Assembly: GCA_023091735.1 (NCBI GenBank)
Contig: JALKBU010000275.1
Location: forward strand, 1 to 52,358
Direction: 5' to 3'
Length of the DNA stretch: 52,358 bases
From: Trichomonas tenax
Lineage: Eukaryota > Parabasalia > Trichomonadida > Trichomonadidae
Shown one piece after another: positions 38,605-49,630 of this stretch. The notes below the pieces were generated by a model, which saw nothing but the letters and a program-made list of their open reading frames with translations, was not told the origin of the DNA and made no database searches. Each line of letters begins with the position of its first letter. Within the stretch, counting starts at the first letter, position 1. The position numbers and the translations under genes are program-made.

Positions 38605-40897
38605 ATGTTTAGTGGTTTAGTGATTAAAAGTTTACTATCGAAGACAGTCATCGGTGCCTGTTATTAGCAATGGCATAGCCACGTTCACCACAGATAATGA
38701 TTTCTTCGATTTGAAGAGTATCAAGAAAGATATTCTTGATACTATCACAAAAGTTATTGTTGGCCAAGCACCACTTTATCCATTCATGATGTATTTACTT
38801 CCGAACCTGAGAATTACCGATTTTACTGACTTCAGAGGTTAGTATATTCCACCTTACTGTTTCTACAAATGTGAGAACCTTTACATCATCTATTTCCCAG
38901 ACCCAAAGGACAATAAACTCACGCAGTTCAATTATTATTGCTTCTGCGGCTGTAAATCGCTGAAGTCAATCAATATCCCAACAAATGTAACGATGATACA
39001 TAGATTTACGTTCTTCGATATGGGAATTGAAGGAAGCTTAGGGATTCCATACGTCAAATTTATCAGTGCTTTTGCTTTTGCAAATTGTAATATCGAATCT
39101 TTGACATTTTCTTCACTTGTGACAAACACATACTCGAATTCCCAATATAAAGCACTAAGGCCAGCTACCACTCAAGAAGTTAATGCAAAATATCAATTTG
39201 CGAACTGTAAGAAAGTGAAGACCATTAATTTCCACTATAAGGGCTTCATTACTTACTTATATCACTTCGAGAACTGCTCAGAGTTGTCGGAATTCAATGT
39301 TATTAATCCAAGAGACGCTGATTCACACATACAAGTCAATAATCATTTTATTTCACAGTATATTGAGAACTTAATGGGTGTTTTACCAACATGCTCAGAA
39401 TCAACATTCACATTTCCGTCTAGTATTGTTTCAATTCAGCCATATGCTTTCTCATTGGCTACCAAAATTACAACAATTATATTTAAGCACTATCTCACCG
39501 TTCCATCAGTACATATGCTCGCAAACTGCCGAACTGTTATGAGTTTCGTATGGGAGATTTCTGAAAAAACACCAGAAACAACGAATTACTTATTCGTCAA
39601 TGAAAGTTTCAAATATCGAATCGCTATATATTATTACATGTTCTGCAACTGTAGTAATCTCGAAAATATTACAATTAACATTCCAATTCAAGCATTATAT
39701 GAATCTGCATTCGATAACTGCTTCAAAATGAAGTTTACAATACCATCATCAGTTACATTTGTTTACGATAATGTTTTTTATGGCGGCATTAATATACAAT
39801 CATCAGATCTCTCAAATCTTCTCGAAATAAGAAAACAATCTTTCGAAGGATTCAAATTCACAACAGTTACATTCTCCACATACATTAATACGATCGGTTC
39901 ATACTGTTTCGCGAATTCATCACTTACGCAAGTCACTCTTCCAGACTCACTCATGTTTATCGGCGAAGGAGTTTTCGCGAATTGCACAAACTTGACAACA
40001 ATAACTTTGAGCAAGAATTTACAGAATATCCCTGCTTTAGCATTCTTCAACACTAGTTTGAAGACCATAGAGATACCTAAATCAGTCATCGGTGTTGATA
40101 AGATAGCATTTACAAGATCCAAAGATTTTACGATAACATTCGAAGGTGGTTCGCATAACATGTTTGAAGGTGATGGTAATGCATTCATTATTAAAGCTCA
40201 GAAGAAGCTGCTGTTCACATTCGGAAAGCTTCCTTTAGTTTACTCAATCCCTGATGGCATAGAAATCATCGATACTCAGTCCATTTACACGATGTCAGAA
40301 TATGACGAAAATAACCTTCTTCCTGTTAACTATTCTACTGGTGTCATTAAGATCCCATCATCTGTTAAAGTAATCGAAGAGAATACCTTTGGAGATGTCG
40401 ACATCCTGTTCACTATCTGCTACAGCGGTTCCATCGCCCAATACAACAACGTCAACTGGAGTGACACTTATACCGATAAATTCGTCGTTCATGGAAAAAC
40501 GCAGAAGAGTTTCAATGTCTATGTTTAAGAAAACTTTCCAGTAAACCAGATTTTCGGTAGCATGACACCTGTTGTCGGAGAATGCAATGAGTCAATGCCA
40601 GAGCCTTCTATCAAGATTAAATCTTGCCCTAAGCCAGAAGCACCGACAGAAAACGAGACAGATACATCTGGAGGAGGCGACGAGAATAACAACAATAACG
40701 GTAATGGTTATGATGGCGGAGCTGGCACTAAGCCAGGTAATGTTACTTCTGAAGGTTTGTCAGGCGGTGAAATCGCTTTAATTGTAGTATGATTAATGCT
40801 TGCAATCATTTCTCTTGTTTTAGTTTATATATTGGTTTTGAGAAACAACAAAGCAAGCAAGAAGGTTCCAACAGATGATGGAGAACAAGATTCATAA
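38605..40897 (+). pseudogene. BspA-like surface protein with three different in-frame stops
   Basis: A nearly complete BspA-like gene: N-terminal segment, about 10 LRR_5 units (for example SAFDNCFKMKFTIPSSVTFV, SYCFANSSLTQVTLPDSLMF, GEGVFANCTNLTTITLSKNL), a Cys-containing stem, a Gly/Asn-rich spacer, one membrane span (GGEIALIVV then LMLAIISLVLVYILVL) and a short basic-acidic tail. From 38654 to 40897 one frame is open except for TAG (38840-38842), TAA (40526-40528) and TGA (40790-40792); the last falls inside the membrane span. The ATG at 38605, preceded by an initiator, is in another frame and joins by a one-base difference near 38650. All three stop types in one frame argues for decay and not codon reassignment. 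The absence of other indels suggests it died recently. It is divergent from the other broken BspA-like gene. Confidence 0.8.
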
Positions 40898-41713
40898 TGT
40901 TATGTATTAATATCATATATGTTTTGTCGTGATTATTAATTAAACATAGTGAGTATATATTTGCATCTAATATCTTATTACATATCCAAATAATTCACGA
41001 TGTTAATGAAGTTAACATCATCGTACAGTCAGATTATCAATAATTTTGATTGGCCAATAATATTTCGTTAATTAAGCCTCAAAACTATGATATTATATAA
41101 GCCTATGATAGTATTATATTACGTACTAAGATAATACTTCTCATTTTTAAATTTAATTTTGATCTTGATAATATGTTAAATTAAAGTGCTAACATTTAGA
41201 ATTCAGTCATAGACTTTTGAATATTGACAGATTATACAACGAATTGATCCTTATCCATAATCAATTATGATGTTAATGAAAATATGTAAGAATCGCGCAC
41301 CAACATTTATGGAATATATTTGCAATAGAAAGATTTAGAGATTTAAATGTAAAATAATATTCGTTTTTGTTTATAAAATCTGGAACAATAATCAATATAA
41401 AAATAAACTGCGAAGTGTCGATATTTGATGCATCTAGTGGCAGTGAAAGATGACTGTGCTATCAAAATAAGTCATTATGGTTCATCAAAATAAAAATATC
41501 TACCGAAGATAAAAGATAAACAAATGATTTATGGTTCATTGAAATCAGGGGACACCAAAAGACCCCAAAATGGTGTCAGGACAAAACACTCGAAAAGGAG
41601 AAAAAAGTGGTTGATAAAAAAAGGTTAAAATTCTCGTATAGTACATCAGTTAAAAGAGATTAAAAAGTGTGTCGAATAATTTGTGAGGTTGCCTCAAAAA
41701 TTTAAAAAATAGA
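40898..41713. promoter_or_regulatory. Upstream region of the BEACH gene
   Basis: 816 bp, AT-rich. A hairpin lies at 41551-41577 (GACACC / GGTGTC) overlapping a GGGG...CCCC pair (41548-41551, 41563-41566), about 140 bp before the ATG. CTCAAAAATT at about 41697 may be the initiator. No ORF is present. Confidence 0.45.
41548..41577. repeat. Overlapping inverted repeats upstream of the BEACH gene
   Basis: The GACACC/GGTGTC stem and the GGGG/CCCC pair share one base and compete for folding. It is the only GC-rich island in this promoter. Confidence 0.55.
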
Positions 41714-44700
41714 ATGCATTCGCTCCCTAACTTGATACAATCTGCCGGAGGAGAGCTATATCACATCATCCTGATGCGGTATTTCGACATGCATCCTAAA
41801 AAACTACCGAAAAGCGCGCCAGAATTTTTGCAAAATGCGATGAATAAGTATTATATGCCGAAAGCATCCATAAAAGCGTTGAAAGCGGAGCTTCTCGAAG
41901 TTAAAGAACCAATCGATTTAAATAGCTTGCTAATTCAGCATTATCATCTCACCGAACTTGCAATAATCGACGTTTGCAACTGCTGCTATCAATTACTGAA
42001 TGAACTCAATACTGGAAAGAAACTTGCAGTTTATCCAGAGTTCGTTACCGTTGCATTTCAGGTCACAGGAGCGATTGGACTTCTTTTAAGAGATCAAATT
42101 TTGGAATTCTACACGAATAGGGGAAAGAACTGCATATACAGCGAAACGGACTGGCTTTTCATAAATGAACCCATTAAATATTTGTTAGAAACGCAAGATC
42201 CGAAAATTATCCAAGATACAATCGCACTCTTCCCTCTATACTTCGAGACATGGAGAGACAGCAGTATTATTGCGACCCACATCAGTAATAATTGGGTTAT
42301 GAAATCATTGAAATTATTCTTATCTTACATCATTTCGAAGGCAATTGACTTGTACGACCTTCGCGACACATCTTGTATCGACTTCATTACGTCTATTTTC
42401 CATTCTTGGGTGAATTCACATCCTGAAATTTCCTTTGTTGCTGAATTACTTATTTTCTTGAATACAATTGTAAGAATTATACCTCTTTTGCCTTTGCTAT
42501 CTCGACGCGAACTTCTTTATTTGTCATCATGGCTTCTTGTTGAACAAGAAAAATTAAAAATTGGAGGCCTCGATTTGACGTGTTTGACTGTCATCACATT
42601 ATGCAATGAGGTTGATGATCAGCCTTGCTATGTGGCTACGCAGTCATTCTGCTTATTTGTTATTCATTTGATCCAAAATAATCCAAGAGCGTTCGATTAC
42701 TTGAAAGAATTCAAATCACCACAATCAATATCATTCGAAGATCTCTCTTCCATCAAAAATTTGCAATCAGACGACATTCCAAAGATGCTTACGAGTCAAA
42801 TCGATATGTCGAGGCGTTTCACGACGACACTTTGTAAATGGGAGAAGTTTTTGGATACGTTGATAAATCATATAGGTAATGAGCCTAACGTTTTGAACTT
42901 CATTGCGTGTATTATGTCTTCTAGTTGCTGTTATTTGTCCGGTTTCGATAAATTCTTGAAATTATTACTCAGGAACAATACTTCTCCACATCTTATCGAC
43001 TGCCTCTTCTACAAAATCGCTTGCATCTGTGAATCGAAAATTCCGCAAATTTTGGACGAGATTTTCGCAATACCGAACTATTATGAGCACATGGCATTCC
43101 TGCATGAACTCACGACACGAAACAAAGTTCAGTATCTTCTTACATCAAATTATATAAATACAATCAGATCAATGAGGAAAACAGAAGAACTCAATGGGAT
43201 TGACAGCTTCGTCGATTACTTATTCAATATAGATAAATGCGGATGCCATAACGCTCAGATGGGCCATTTAATGTTTGATATGCTGATTGATGGAAATCAT
43301 GATCAAGTCGTCGAATATTATGTGATTACGCCAGACGTTTTACCAGCGTTCAACAAAATTGTCAACAAATTACAATTATTCTTTATAAAAGCGAAGTCAG
43401 ATCCGAAATTTGCCAACTACGCAGCTAAGATACTTGCAAACATTACACCAGCAATTGGATTTTTAGATGAAACGCAGTGCCAATACTTAATCGACAATAT
43501 CTTGCCAGGAGCTTCTTCTTTAGTCAAAAAGCTTACATCACAAGTTATACTAGACGAACTGTTTGAAATTATTTTCCACATTACCCTTAAATATCCACAA
43601 TTAATTGAAATAATTTTCGGCGATGATTCTAAAGCATTTAACGTATTCAAGACCTGCATTAAATCGTTCAGGCCAACAAACAAAACAATTTCTTTACTTG
43701 TTGCCATCTCTCTCGGCTTCTTTGTTGAAGATTTAAATTCAATTCCTTCAAGAGGCAGTCCACACGTTGTTTGTGCTCCAGCGATGTATCTTGCAATTGC
43801 TTTATCAGCGGGGTCAGAGTTCGACTTACCTCTGCTTCAACTAGCAGCAAGATTATGCGCAGAAAATGAATCAAACGCTTATTCTTTCTTCATGGCCGAC
43901 ATGATCACTCACTCGTTAGCGAACATCAACAACATCAATCTCACGCATACAGCAATCATGCTATATCGTAATATCTCGAGGCATTTCTTCAATGCACAAA
44001 CATTTAATGATACAATCAACGCTATCAATGCTATTGAGCTAAATCCAATGATAGGACAACAGGCTCTTTTAGAGTGCTTGATTCAGATGATCATCGAAGA
44101 GAAGCATCCGCCTGTTGAGTCGTTCTTCCATTTCGATGGTGGCTGCATCTCAAAGGCGACTTTAGAGATCGTTAATCCAGTTTTCTCATTTGCGACAACG
44201 GTGAGAATTCCAAAGGCCAAATCCAGCATTCTCAAGCTCGGTGAGTTCGAACTCAGTCTTAATTCAACATCTATTGAGCTGAAGACAAAAGCTATGACTG
44301 CTCCAGTCGAGTATAACATGAGATTAGGGAAATGGGCATCTGTTGTTGTAACATTTAACAATATGCGTATGATTCAAGTTTTCATCAACAAGAAATTAGT
44401 TGTTAACACAAGCTTCTATCAGTTCGAGCCAGGCACATATCCAATTACAATTGCTGACGGAATGTCTGGCGATTTAGGCCCTGTTTTCTTCTTCGATACA
44501 ATTGATACCGAAATCATTTACAAGAAGATGACAAAGACAGTCAGACCTAAGATTGCTCGTGCTGCATTCATGCCACAGAATGTATCCAACAGAATGATAC
44601 ACGATGTTGCTCCAGGAATGACAGCAAGTCTCCAAGGAAGCTCAATTCCATTCACAACAACACTCTCGGATGTTTTGATGTTCCCAGGCATCCTCAAAGG

Positions 44701-47700
44701 TATACTGTCAACTCTCAAGATTATTATCCAGGGATTCTGCAAGCAACCAGCGGCTGCGCCACAGATATTTAACACACTGCTTTCAATCATTATTTACATT
44801 CTCGATTTCCCGAATGGTCTTGAAATGTTCGAACGTGAAGGCGGCTGCATTTTGTTGGCTGGCTTCCTTTACATGGCAGTTCCTAACTGCTTCGCACCTA
44901 ATGTATTGATGAATATGAAGACATTGTACAAGAAGATTACATCAACAGTAATGAGCAAACAAATGAAGCAATACATCTTCGAAAACTTTAAGATCGTGTT
45001 GAAGAATGAATCATCGCTTATCAAGTATTACTTCAACTCTATCTTATCAACAATCATTGACACTCCAGAGTTCAAACAAGACAGCTCAACGCCTGTTATT
45101 TACCAATTATTAACAACAGATGCAAGTGATGACATCAAAGAGCTGATGTGGGAATACTATGCAAGCATCACTAAAGAAAGAATTCCAACAAAAGACGCTG
45201 TTTTCTTGGCTTTGAGCTTCTTAAATACAGACAGCGAATATGTCAGAAGGAAGTGCTTCAGTTTGATGATAAGAGCTATCACAGAGGATGCTGTATTCGA
45301 TCTCAATGGACTCATTAATGAAATTGGTGTTATTCCATTTGCTGAACTATTCAAATGTAAAAACGAGGAAACAAGAAAAGAAGCATTACAAATTATAATA
45401 TTATTCTTCACTTCGCCAGCAGTCAGAATATCATTTGGCTCTTTGACTAAATTCTTCGACAAGATTTCACAAAATGAAATCGAAAGTGTGTTCCAAGTGA
45501 TGTTTAATTTGGAAACATTAGACCAAAATACTTTGGATGAGAATACGGAACTCAAATATCCAGGAATGCTGTTACTATTCTTCGAAATGTTCGACAAGAC
45601 AGACAAAACATTCTACGAAATATCAAAGAATAAGATCCTTAAATGCATCAAGAACTTCCCACTGAACTTTGTCCAGTTCTTTGATTCATTAGACTTCGTG
45701 AGCTTCTTGTTCAGATTCTTCAGAGATGATGACTTGATTGATTTCTTGTCTGAATATGTCAACGCTTCAATCGCACACGAGAAACGTTCGCCAATGAAGG
45801 ATATTGTTATCCTTGCTTGGAAGAAAGGTGTTCCATTCACATCTAAGTGCATTTCTAAGATTTTAGATGTTGTTACATTCTGCAGAAGCACAAAGGCCAA
45901 TATTATCAAAATATTAACATTTGCTCTCCAAGCAATTTTCTTCACACCTGTTGACATCGATAATCAAACAGCTTCTGTCAATGAGCATCCACAGAAAGAC
46001 TTATGCCAATCAACACTTAACACTGTTATCTATGTTCTCACAACAGAAGTCAACGCACAAATTGTGATCACAGAAAGTTACTCCATCAAAGCTTTCCAGG
46101 TTTTATGCTATTTGATTTGGTGCTTCGGTAAGGATGACTTGGCTGTTTACAAGCAAGGGTATGCCAAAGTCTGGGAGTTGTCCACATTGATTGCAAGAAA
46201 CACCCTCTACGAATCGATAGCATTTGTTGTTGCTGCAAGGGCTAAACTTGTCAGCGCTGGATTCAAACCAGATGAAATCAACTTAGCTATAGCAAGTGTT
46301 GAAATGAGCAACAAGCAAGTCCAGTTGTTTGCCAAAGATGTCGAAAGCAAGGCAAAGACATATGCAGAAGAGTTTTGTGCTTCTATGACTAAATTGGACA
46401 AACAAGCATCAACATCGAGTTTGTTGGCAAGAGGCCATAAGAATCTTTACAGCGATTACATGAAGCGTGAATCCGAGCAGTTCACACTCATTGAGCACCA
46501 CTCAACATCATTAGCTAAGGCTTTCATTACATCCACAGAGCCAGTTAAATCAGATCACTGGAAGTTAATCAATGTATTCGATCATGAACTTAGACCTTTG
46601 TTCATGTCGCCTAACAAGGACTTCGATGATCACAAGAAAGCTTCAGCGTTGAGGGATTCCATCAAATATGAGCCTTCAGAGATTCAGCAATTAGCATTCA
46701 AGAGAATTGTTCCATTTGTAATGCAGAGTACTGCGAAGCAATTAATTGAGTCATTCACTGTCACATATATCACACTCATTGCTCGTTTCAGAGGTGTTAT
46801 CTCTGTCACTGACCATGGATTCTTCTTCCATGGATTCGAATGCAGTGACGGCATCTGCACTCCATTACCAGAAGATAAGAAACCAAGGAAGAAATTTGTC
46901 GAGCTCAGATATGGAGAAATTGATTTTGTATTCACAAGAAATGCCCTCCATGAGAACCTTGCAGCAGAGGTATTCAGCAGTGAGTCTAAATCCTATTTGT
47001 TCCAATTCTCGAGCATTATCATGAGAGACAGATTCCTCGAGTTAATCAGAGCAAGCTGCGACGCAACTAAGTACTCATTCTTCAACAACATGATGAACGA
47101 AATGAAGAACGAAGAATACGACTTCTTCGAGCAGTGCAGACGTGCTTGTAAAGGCATCACACAGAACATTCCATCTGTTGAATTGACAGAGAAAATTGGC
47201 ATCACTAAAGCTTGGTTGGCGAAGAAGATCTCAACATTCAAATATCTTATGATATTGAACATTTTAGCTAACAGGTCAATGAATGATATATCTCAGTATC
47301 CTATATTCCCATGGGTCATCAAAGATTACGAGTCTGAAAAACTCGATCTCACAAATCCAAATACATATCGCGATCTTTCGTTGCCATTAGGAGCAATGAA
47401 TCAGCGCAGACTCAATAGCCTTCTTGAAAACTTTAAAGAGATTCCTGAAGATTCCCATGAGCACTGCTTGTACAGAACTCACATTTCCAATCCTGGATAT
47501 GTTATCGGATACTTGATCAGAAACGAACCATTCACATCATTGCACATTTCATTGCAAGGTGGAAACTTTGATTTGTCAGACAGACTCTTCTACAGCATTC
47601 CAAAGGCATGGCAGAATGTTATAACACTCAGCAGCGACTTCAGAGAACTCACTCCACAGATGTTCTGCCAACCGAATGTTCTCAAGAACGAAGATCGCTT

Positions 47701-48937
47701 CGATTTAGGCAAGAAACTCGATGGAACAGTTGTTGATGATGTAATTTTGCCTCCATGGGCTTCTTCCGCTGAAGACTTCGTTATCAAGAACAGGGCGGCC
47801 TTAGAAAGCGATATTGTTGCCGAAAAGATTGGTCTGTGGATCGATCTCATTTTCGGTGTCGACAGATGGAGCAAGAAGCGCCACAACATGTACCACAAAT
47901 ATTCATATGATGACTTCTCAGCCCCATTACTCAATACAGAGTATGCAGCAATCATCAGAAACCACTGTGCAAACTTTGGTGTGATGCCGTCGCAGATATT
48001 CACAGCACCACATCCATCAAGACAGCCAATACAGAGACCAATTCAGGCTTCTCCATTAATCGGAAAAACGTTCACATCTCCAATCAACTACTTCTCGAAG
48101 AATATCATTGTCACAGAAGATGGTACAATCTATGATCAATCTGGCTCTCCAATACAGTTCATTAATGCCGCCGGATCAAAGATTGCTTTGGATTCGTGCA
48201 CATCAATCATCTCATTCAAGAATTTCATTGTTGGATTGCACAACTTGTCATGCGATGTCTTCAATACTCAGCTTCAAGGAAAGAAAGTCACCACAATCAG
48301 ACATACTGGTGGCAATATCACAGCGGTTGCATCACTCGACGACTTCATCCTCACTGCCGGAACAGATGCAACTGTTAGACTCTTCAAGTCTCCTGAGTTT
48401 GAGCTTCACAAAGTTATCACTGTTGGAAGGCGTCCTATCACGCATCTCTGCGTTTCTTCATCATTGAACATTGTTGCATGCATCGACAACTCACATAACT
48501 TGCATCTCGCTCACATGGTGAGAGAAAACTTGCAGAACTCGTGCAAGCTCACTGGCGTTGGCAGAGTCAGTCATTGCCTCGTTATCCTCGACAGCGGATT
48601 CATTGTCGCATGTTCAACAATCAAAGATGACACGTCGAAACCAGAAACATGCATCGAGTTGTTTGACTCACGCCTCAAGATTGCATCGAAGGCTAAAGTC
48701 CACGGAGAAGTCATTGACATCGTAGATGTGTCCACACAGCTCAAACCGATGGTTGCAATCTTGTTTAGCGACGGAAAACTTACGTTTGTCGAAATTCCAA
48801 CATTTACCGTTTTGTCGACAGTATCGAACGGAATTATTGGCAAGAATTTAATCAGATCGTCAGCAGACACAAATAGCGTATTAACTGTTGTCATTAACAA
48901 TCAAATTTGCGAAATTAATCCTCTGTTCGAAAAATAA
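41714..48937 (+). CDS. Giant BEACH-WD40 protein (neurobeachin/LvsA type)
   Basis: 2407 residues. BEACH proteins are cytosolic scaffolds of vesicle traffic, lysosome-related organelles and contractile vacuoles. Order of domains: armadillo-like helices 1-820; a concanavalin-like lectin domain at about 826-940 (LGEFELSLNSTSIELKTKAM, LGKWASVVVTFNN); more helices 950-1650; a PH-like domain at about 1660-1800 (ARFRGVISVTDHGFFFHG); BEACH at about 1825-2085 with WLAKKISTFKYLMILNILAN, QYPIFPWVIKDY, YRDLSLPLGAMN, FTSLHISLQGG and FGVDRWSKKRHN; and WD40 repeats at about 2110-2400. The family usually has WxxxxISNFEYLMxLN and RDLSKPIGA, so all core signatures are present with small changes. The length is typical (2000-3700). 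Next to it on the other strand lie an R-SNARE and a Rab-like GTPase. The start is the first ATG, preceded by TCAAA about 15 nt upstream. Confidence 0.95.
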   Translation: MHSLPNLIQSAGGELYHIILMRYFDMHPKKLPKSAPEFLQNAMNKYYMPKASIKALKAELLEVKEPIDLNSLLIQHYHLTELAIIDVCNCCYQLLNELNTGKKLAVYPEFVTVAFQVTGAIGLLLRDQILEFYTNRGKNCIYSETDWLFINEPIKYLLETQDPKIIQDTIALFPLYFETWRDSSIIATHISNNWVMKSLKLFLSYIISKAIDLYDLRDTSCIDFITSIFHSWVNSHPEISFVAELLIFLNTIVRIIPLLPLLSRRELLYLSSWLLVEQEKLKIGGLDLTCLTVITLCNEVDDQPCYVATQSFCLFVIHLIQNNPRAFDYLKEFKSPQSISFEDLSSIKNLQSDDIPKMLTSQIDMSRRFTTTLCKWEKFLDTLINHIGNEPNVLNFIACIMSSSCCYLSGFDKFLKLLLRNNTSPHLIDCLFYKIACICESKIPQILDEIFAIPNYYEHMAFLHELTTRNKVQYLLTSNYINTIRSMRKTEELNGIDSFVDYLFNIDKCGCHNAQMGHLMFDMLIDGNHDQVVEYYVITPDVLPAFNKIVNKLQLFFIKAKSDPKFANYAAKILANITPAIGFLDETQCQYLIDNILPGASSLVKKLTSQVILDELFEIIFHITLKYPQLIEIIFGDDSKAFNVFKTCIKSFRPTNKTISLLVAISLGFFVEDLNSIPSRGSPHVVCAPAMYLAIALSAGSEFDLPLLQLAARLCAENESNAYSFFMADMITHSLANINNINLTHTAIMLYRNISRHFFNAQTFNDTINAINAIELNPMIGQQALLECLIQMIIEEKHPPVESFFHFDGGCISKATLEIVNPVFSFATTVRIPKAKSSILKLGEFELSLNSTSIELKTKAMTAPVEYNMRLGKWASVVVTFNNMRMIQVFINKKLVVNTSFYQFEPGTYPITIADGMSGDLGPVFFFDTIDTEIIYKKMTKTVRPKIARAAFMPQNVSNRMIHDVAPGMTASLQGSSIPFTTTLSDVLMFPGILKGILSTLKIIIQGFCKQPAAAPQIFNTLLSIIIYILDFPNGLEMFEREGGCILLAGFLYMAVPNCFAPNVLMNMKTLYKKITSTVMSKQMKQYIFENFKIVLKNESSLIKYYFNSILSTIIDTPEFKQDSSTPVIYQLLTTDASDDIKELMWEYYASITKERIPTKDAVFLALSFLNTDSEYVRRKCFSLMIRAITEDAVFDLNGLINEIGVIPFAELFKCKNEETRKEALQIIILFFTSPAVRISFGSLTKFFDKISQNEIESVFQVMFNLETLDQNTLDENTELKYPGMLLLFFEMFDKTDKTFYEISKNKILKCIKNFPLNFVQFFDSLDFVSFLFRFFRDDDLIDFLSEYVNASIAHEKRSPMKDIVILAWKKGVPFTSKCISKILDVVTFCRSTKANIIKILTFALQAIFFTPVDIDNQTASVNEHPQKDLCQSTLNTVIYVLTTEVNAQIVITESYSIKAFQVLCYLIWCFGKDDLAVYKQGYAKVWELSTLIARNTLYESIAFVVAARAKLVSAGFKPDEINLAIASVEMSNKQVQLFAKDVESKAKTYAEEFCASMTKLDKQASTSSLLARGHKNLYSDYMKRESEQFTLIEHHSTSLAKAFITSTEPVKSDHWKLINVFDHELRPLFMSPNKDFDDHKKASALRDSIKYEPSEIQQLAFKRIVPFVMQSTAKQLIESFTVTYITLIARFRGVISVTDHGFFFHGFECSDGICTPLPEDKKPRKKFVELRYGEIDFVFTRNALHENLAAEVFSSESKSYLFQFSSIIMRDRFLELIRASCDATKYSFFNNMMNEMKNEEYDFFEQCRRACKGITQNIPSVELTEKIGITKAWLAKKISTFKYLMILNILANRSMNDISQYPIFPWVIKDYESEKLDLTNPNTYRDLSLPLGAMNQRRLNSLLENFKEIPEDSHEHCLYRTHISNPGYVIGYLIRNEPFTSLHISLQGGNFDLSDRLFYSIPKAWQNVITLSSDFRELTPQMFCQPNVLKNEDRFDLGKKLDGTVVDDVILPPWASSAEDFVIKNRAALESDIVAEKIGLWIDLIFGVDRWSKKRHNMYHKYSYDDFSAPLLNTEYAAIIRNHCANFGVMPSQIFTAPHPSRQPIQRPIQASPLIGKTFTSPINYFSKNIIVTEDGTIYDQSGSPIQFINAAGSKIALDSCTSIISFKNFIVGLHNLSCDVFNTQLQGKKVTTIRHTGGNITAVASLDDFILTAGTDATVRLFKSPEFELHKVITVGRRPITHLCVSSSLNIVACIDNSHNLHLAHMVRENLQNSCKLTGVGRVSHCLVILDSGFIVACSTIKDDTSKPETCIELFDSRLKIASKAKVHGEVIDIVDVSTQLKPMVAILFSDGKLTFVEIPTFTVLSTVSNGIIGKNLIRSSADTNSVLTVVINNQICEINPLFEK

Positions 48938-48991
48938 TGTATTATTATTTAATTATCGAATAAAATAACTGCTATTATTGTTTAGTCCTCC

Positions 48992-49630
48992 TTACTTTTT
49001 TGCTGCAACGATGATAATGATGATAATAATTATGACGATGATAATTACGCCGCCAATGATGTACCACCTATATCTCTCCCAGCACATCTTCTGCTCGACC
49101 TTCTTTGCTGATCTCTGGAAGGCAGAAGCATGTTCCTGTAAGTGCTGTGACTTTTCTTCCATGATTTCGAGCTTTTCACCACGAACAAGGGCATCGGAAA
49201 GGTTCTGTGTCATGATTTCCTGTGTAGCCTGGATATTTCTGTTGATCTCAGCGATCTTCTGCTGTTGTGGATTATTTAGCTGTGTGAAAATCTCTTGAAT
49301 TGTTGGTCCAAATTCGCCTGATTTAGAGTTTGGAGCGAGAGAAGCGTAACCTGGGTACTTCATCGTGAACTTTTGGTAGATTTGATCGACAGCGTAGAAT
49401 CTGACGTTTCCTTTGACTTCTTTGCTTGTCAGGATGATAACTGTGATCTTGTTTGAGCGAGAGATCAATGAGAAAAGGTACTGCTGCTGCTCAAAGGAGA
49501 CATTTTTATCGTCGAATTTGCACTGCTTGAGAATGTCTGGGACGATCTTGCTCATGTTGCCGGACGCGTTGGAGAGCTCTGCAATGACGTTTGTATCATA
49601 TGCAACGGCACCGTAAAGGAAAGAAGTCAT
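48992..49630 (-). CDS. Longin R-SNARE (VAMP7-like)
   Basis: 212 residues: an N-terminal longin domain (1-115, starting MTSFLYGAVAYDTNVIAE), a SNARE helix at about 124-183 with the zero-layer Arg at 150 (ALVRGEKLEIMEEKSQHL), and a C-terminal anchor at about 190-210 made almost entirely of Ile/Val, followed by AAKK. It is a tail-anchored vesicle SNARE of the VAMP7 or YKT6/Sec22-like longin class; the true membrane span rules out YKT6. VAMP7-type proteins act in endosome/lysosome and plasma-membrane fusion. The Ile run is extreme even for this AT-rich genome. The start is supported by TCATTTTATAATCA just upstream on that strand. It converges on the BEACH gene with a gap of about 55 bp. Confidence 0.92.
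   Translation of the reverse strand: MTSFLYGAVAYDTNVIAELSNASGNMSKIVPDILKQCKFDDKNVSFEQQQYLFSLISRSNKITVIILTSKEVKGNVRFYAVDQIYQKFTMKYPGYASLAPNSKSGEFGPTIQEIFTQLNNPQQQKIAEINRNIQATQEIMTQNLSDALVRGEKLEIMEEKSQHLQEHASAFQRSAKKVEQKMCWERYRWYIIGGVIIIVIIIIIIIIVAAKK

Noticed and set aside
38605..40897. Reassigned stop codons as an explanation for the open frame
   Set aside because: All three stop types occur and the other genes of the window end normally with the same codons, so decay is simpler.
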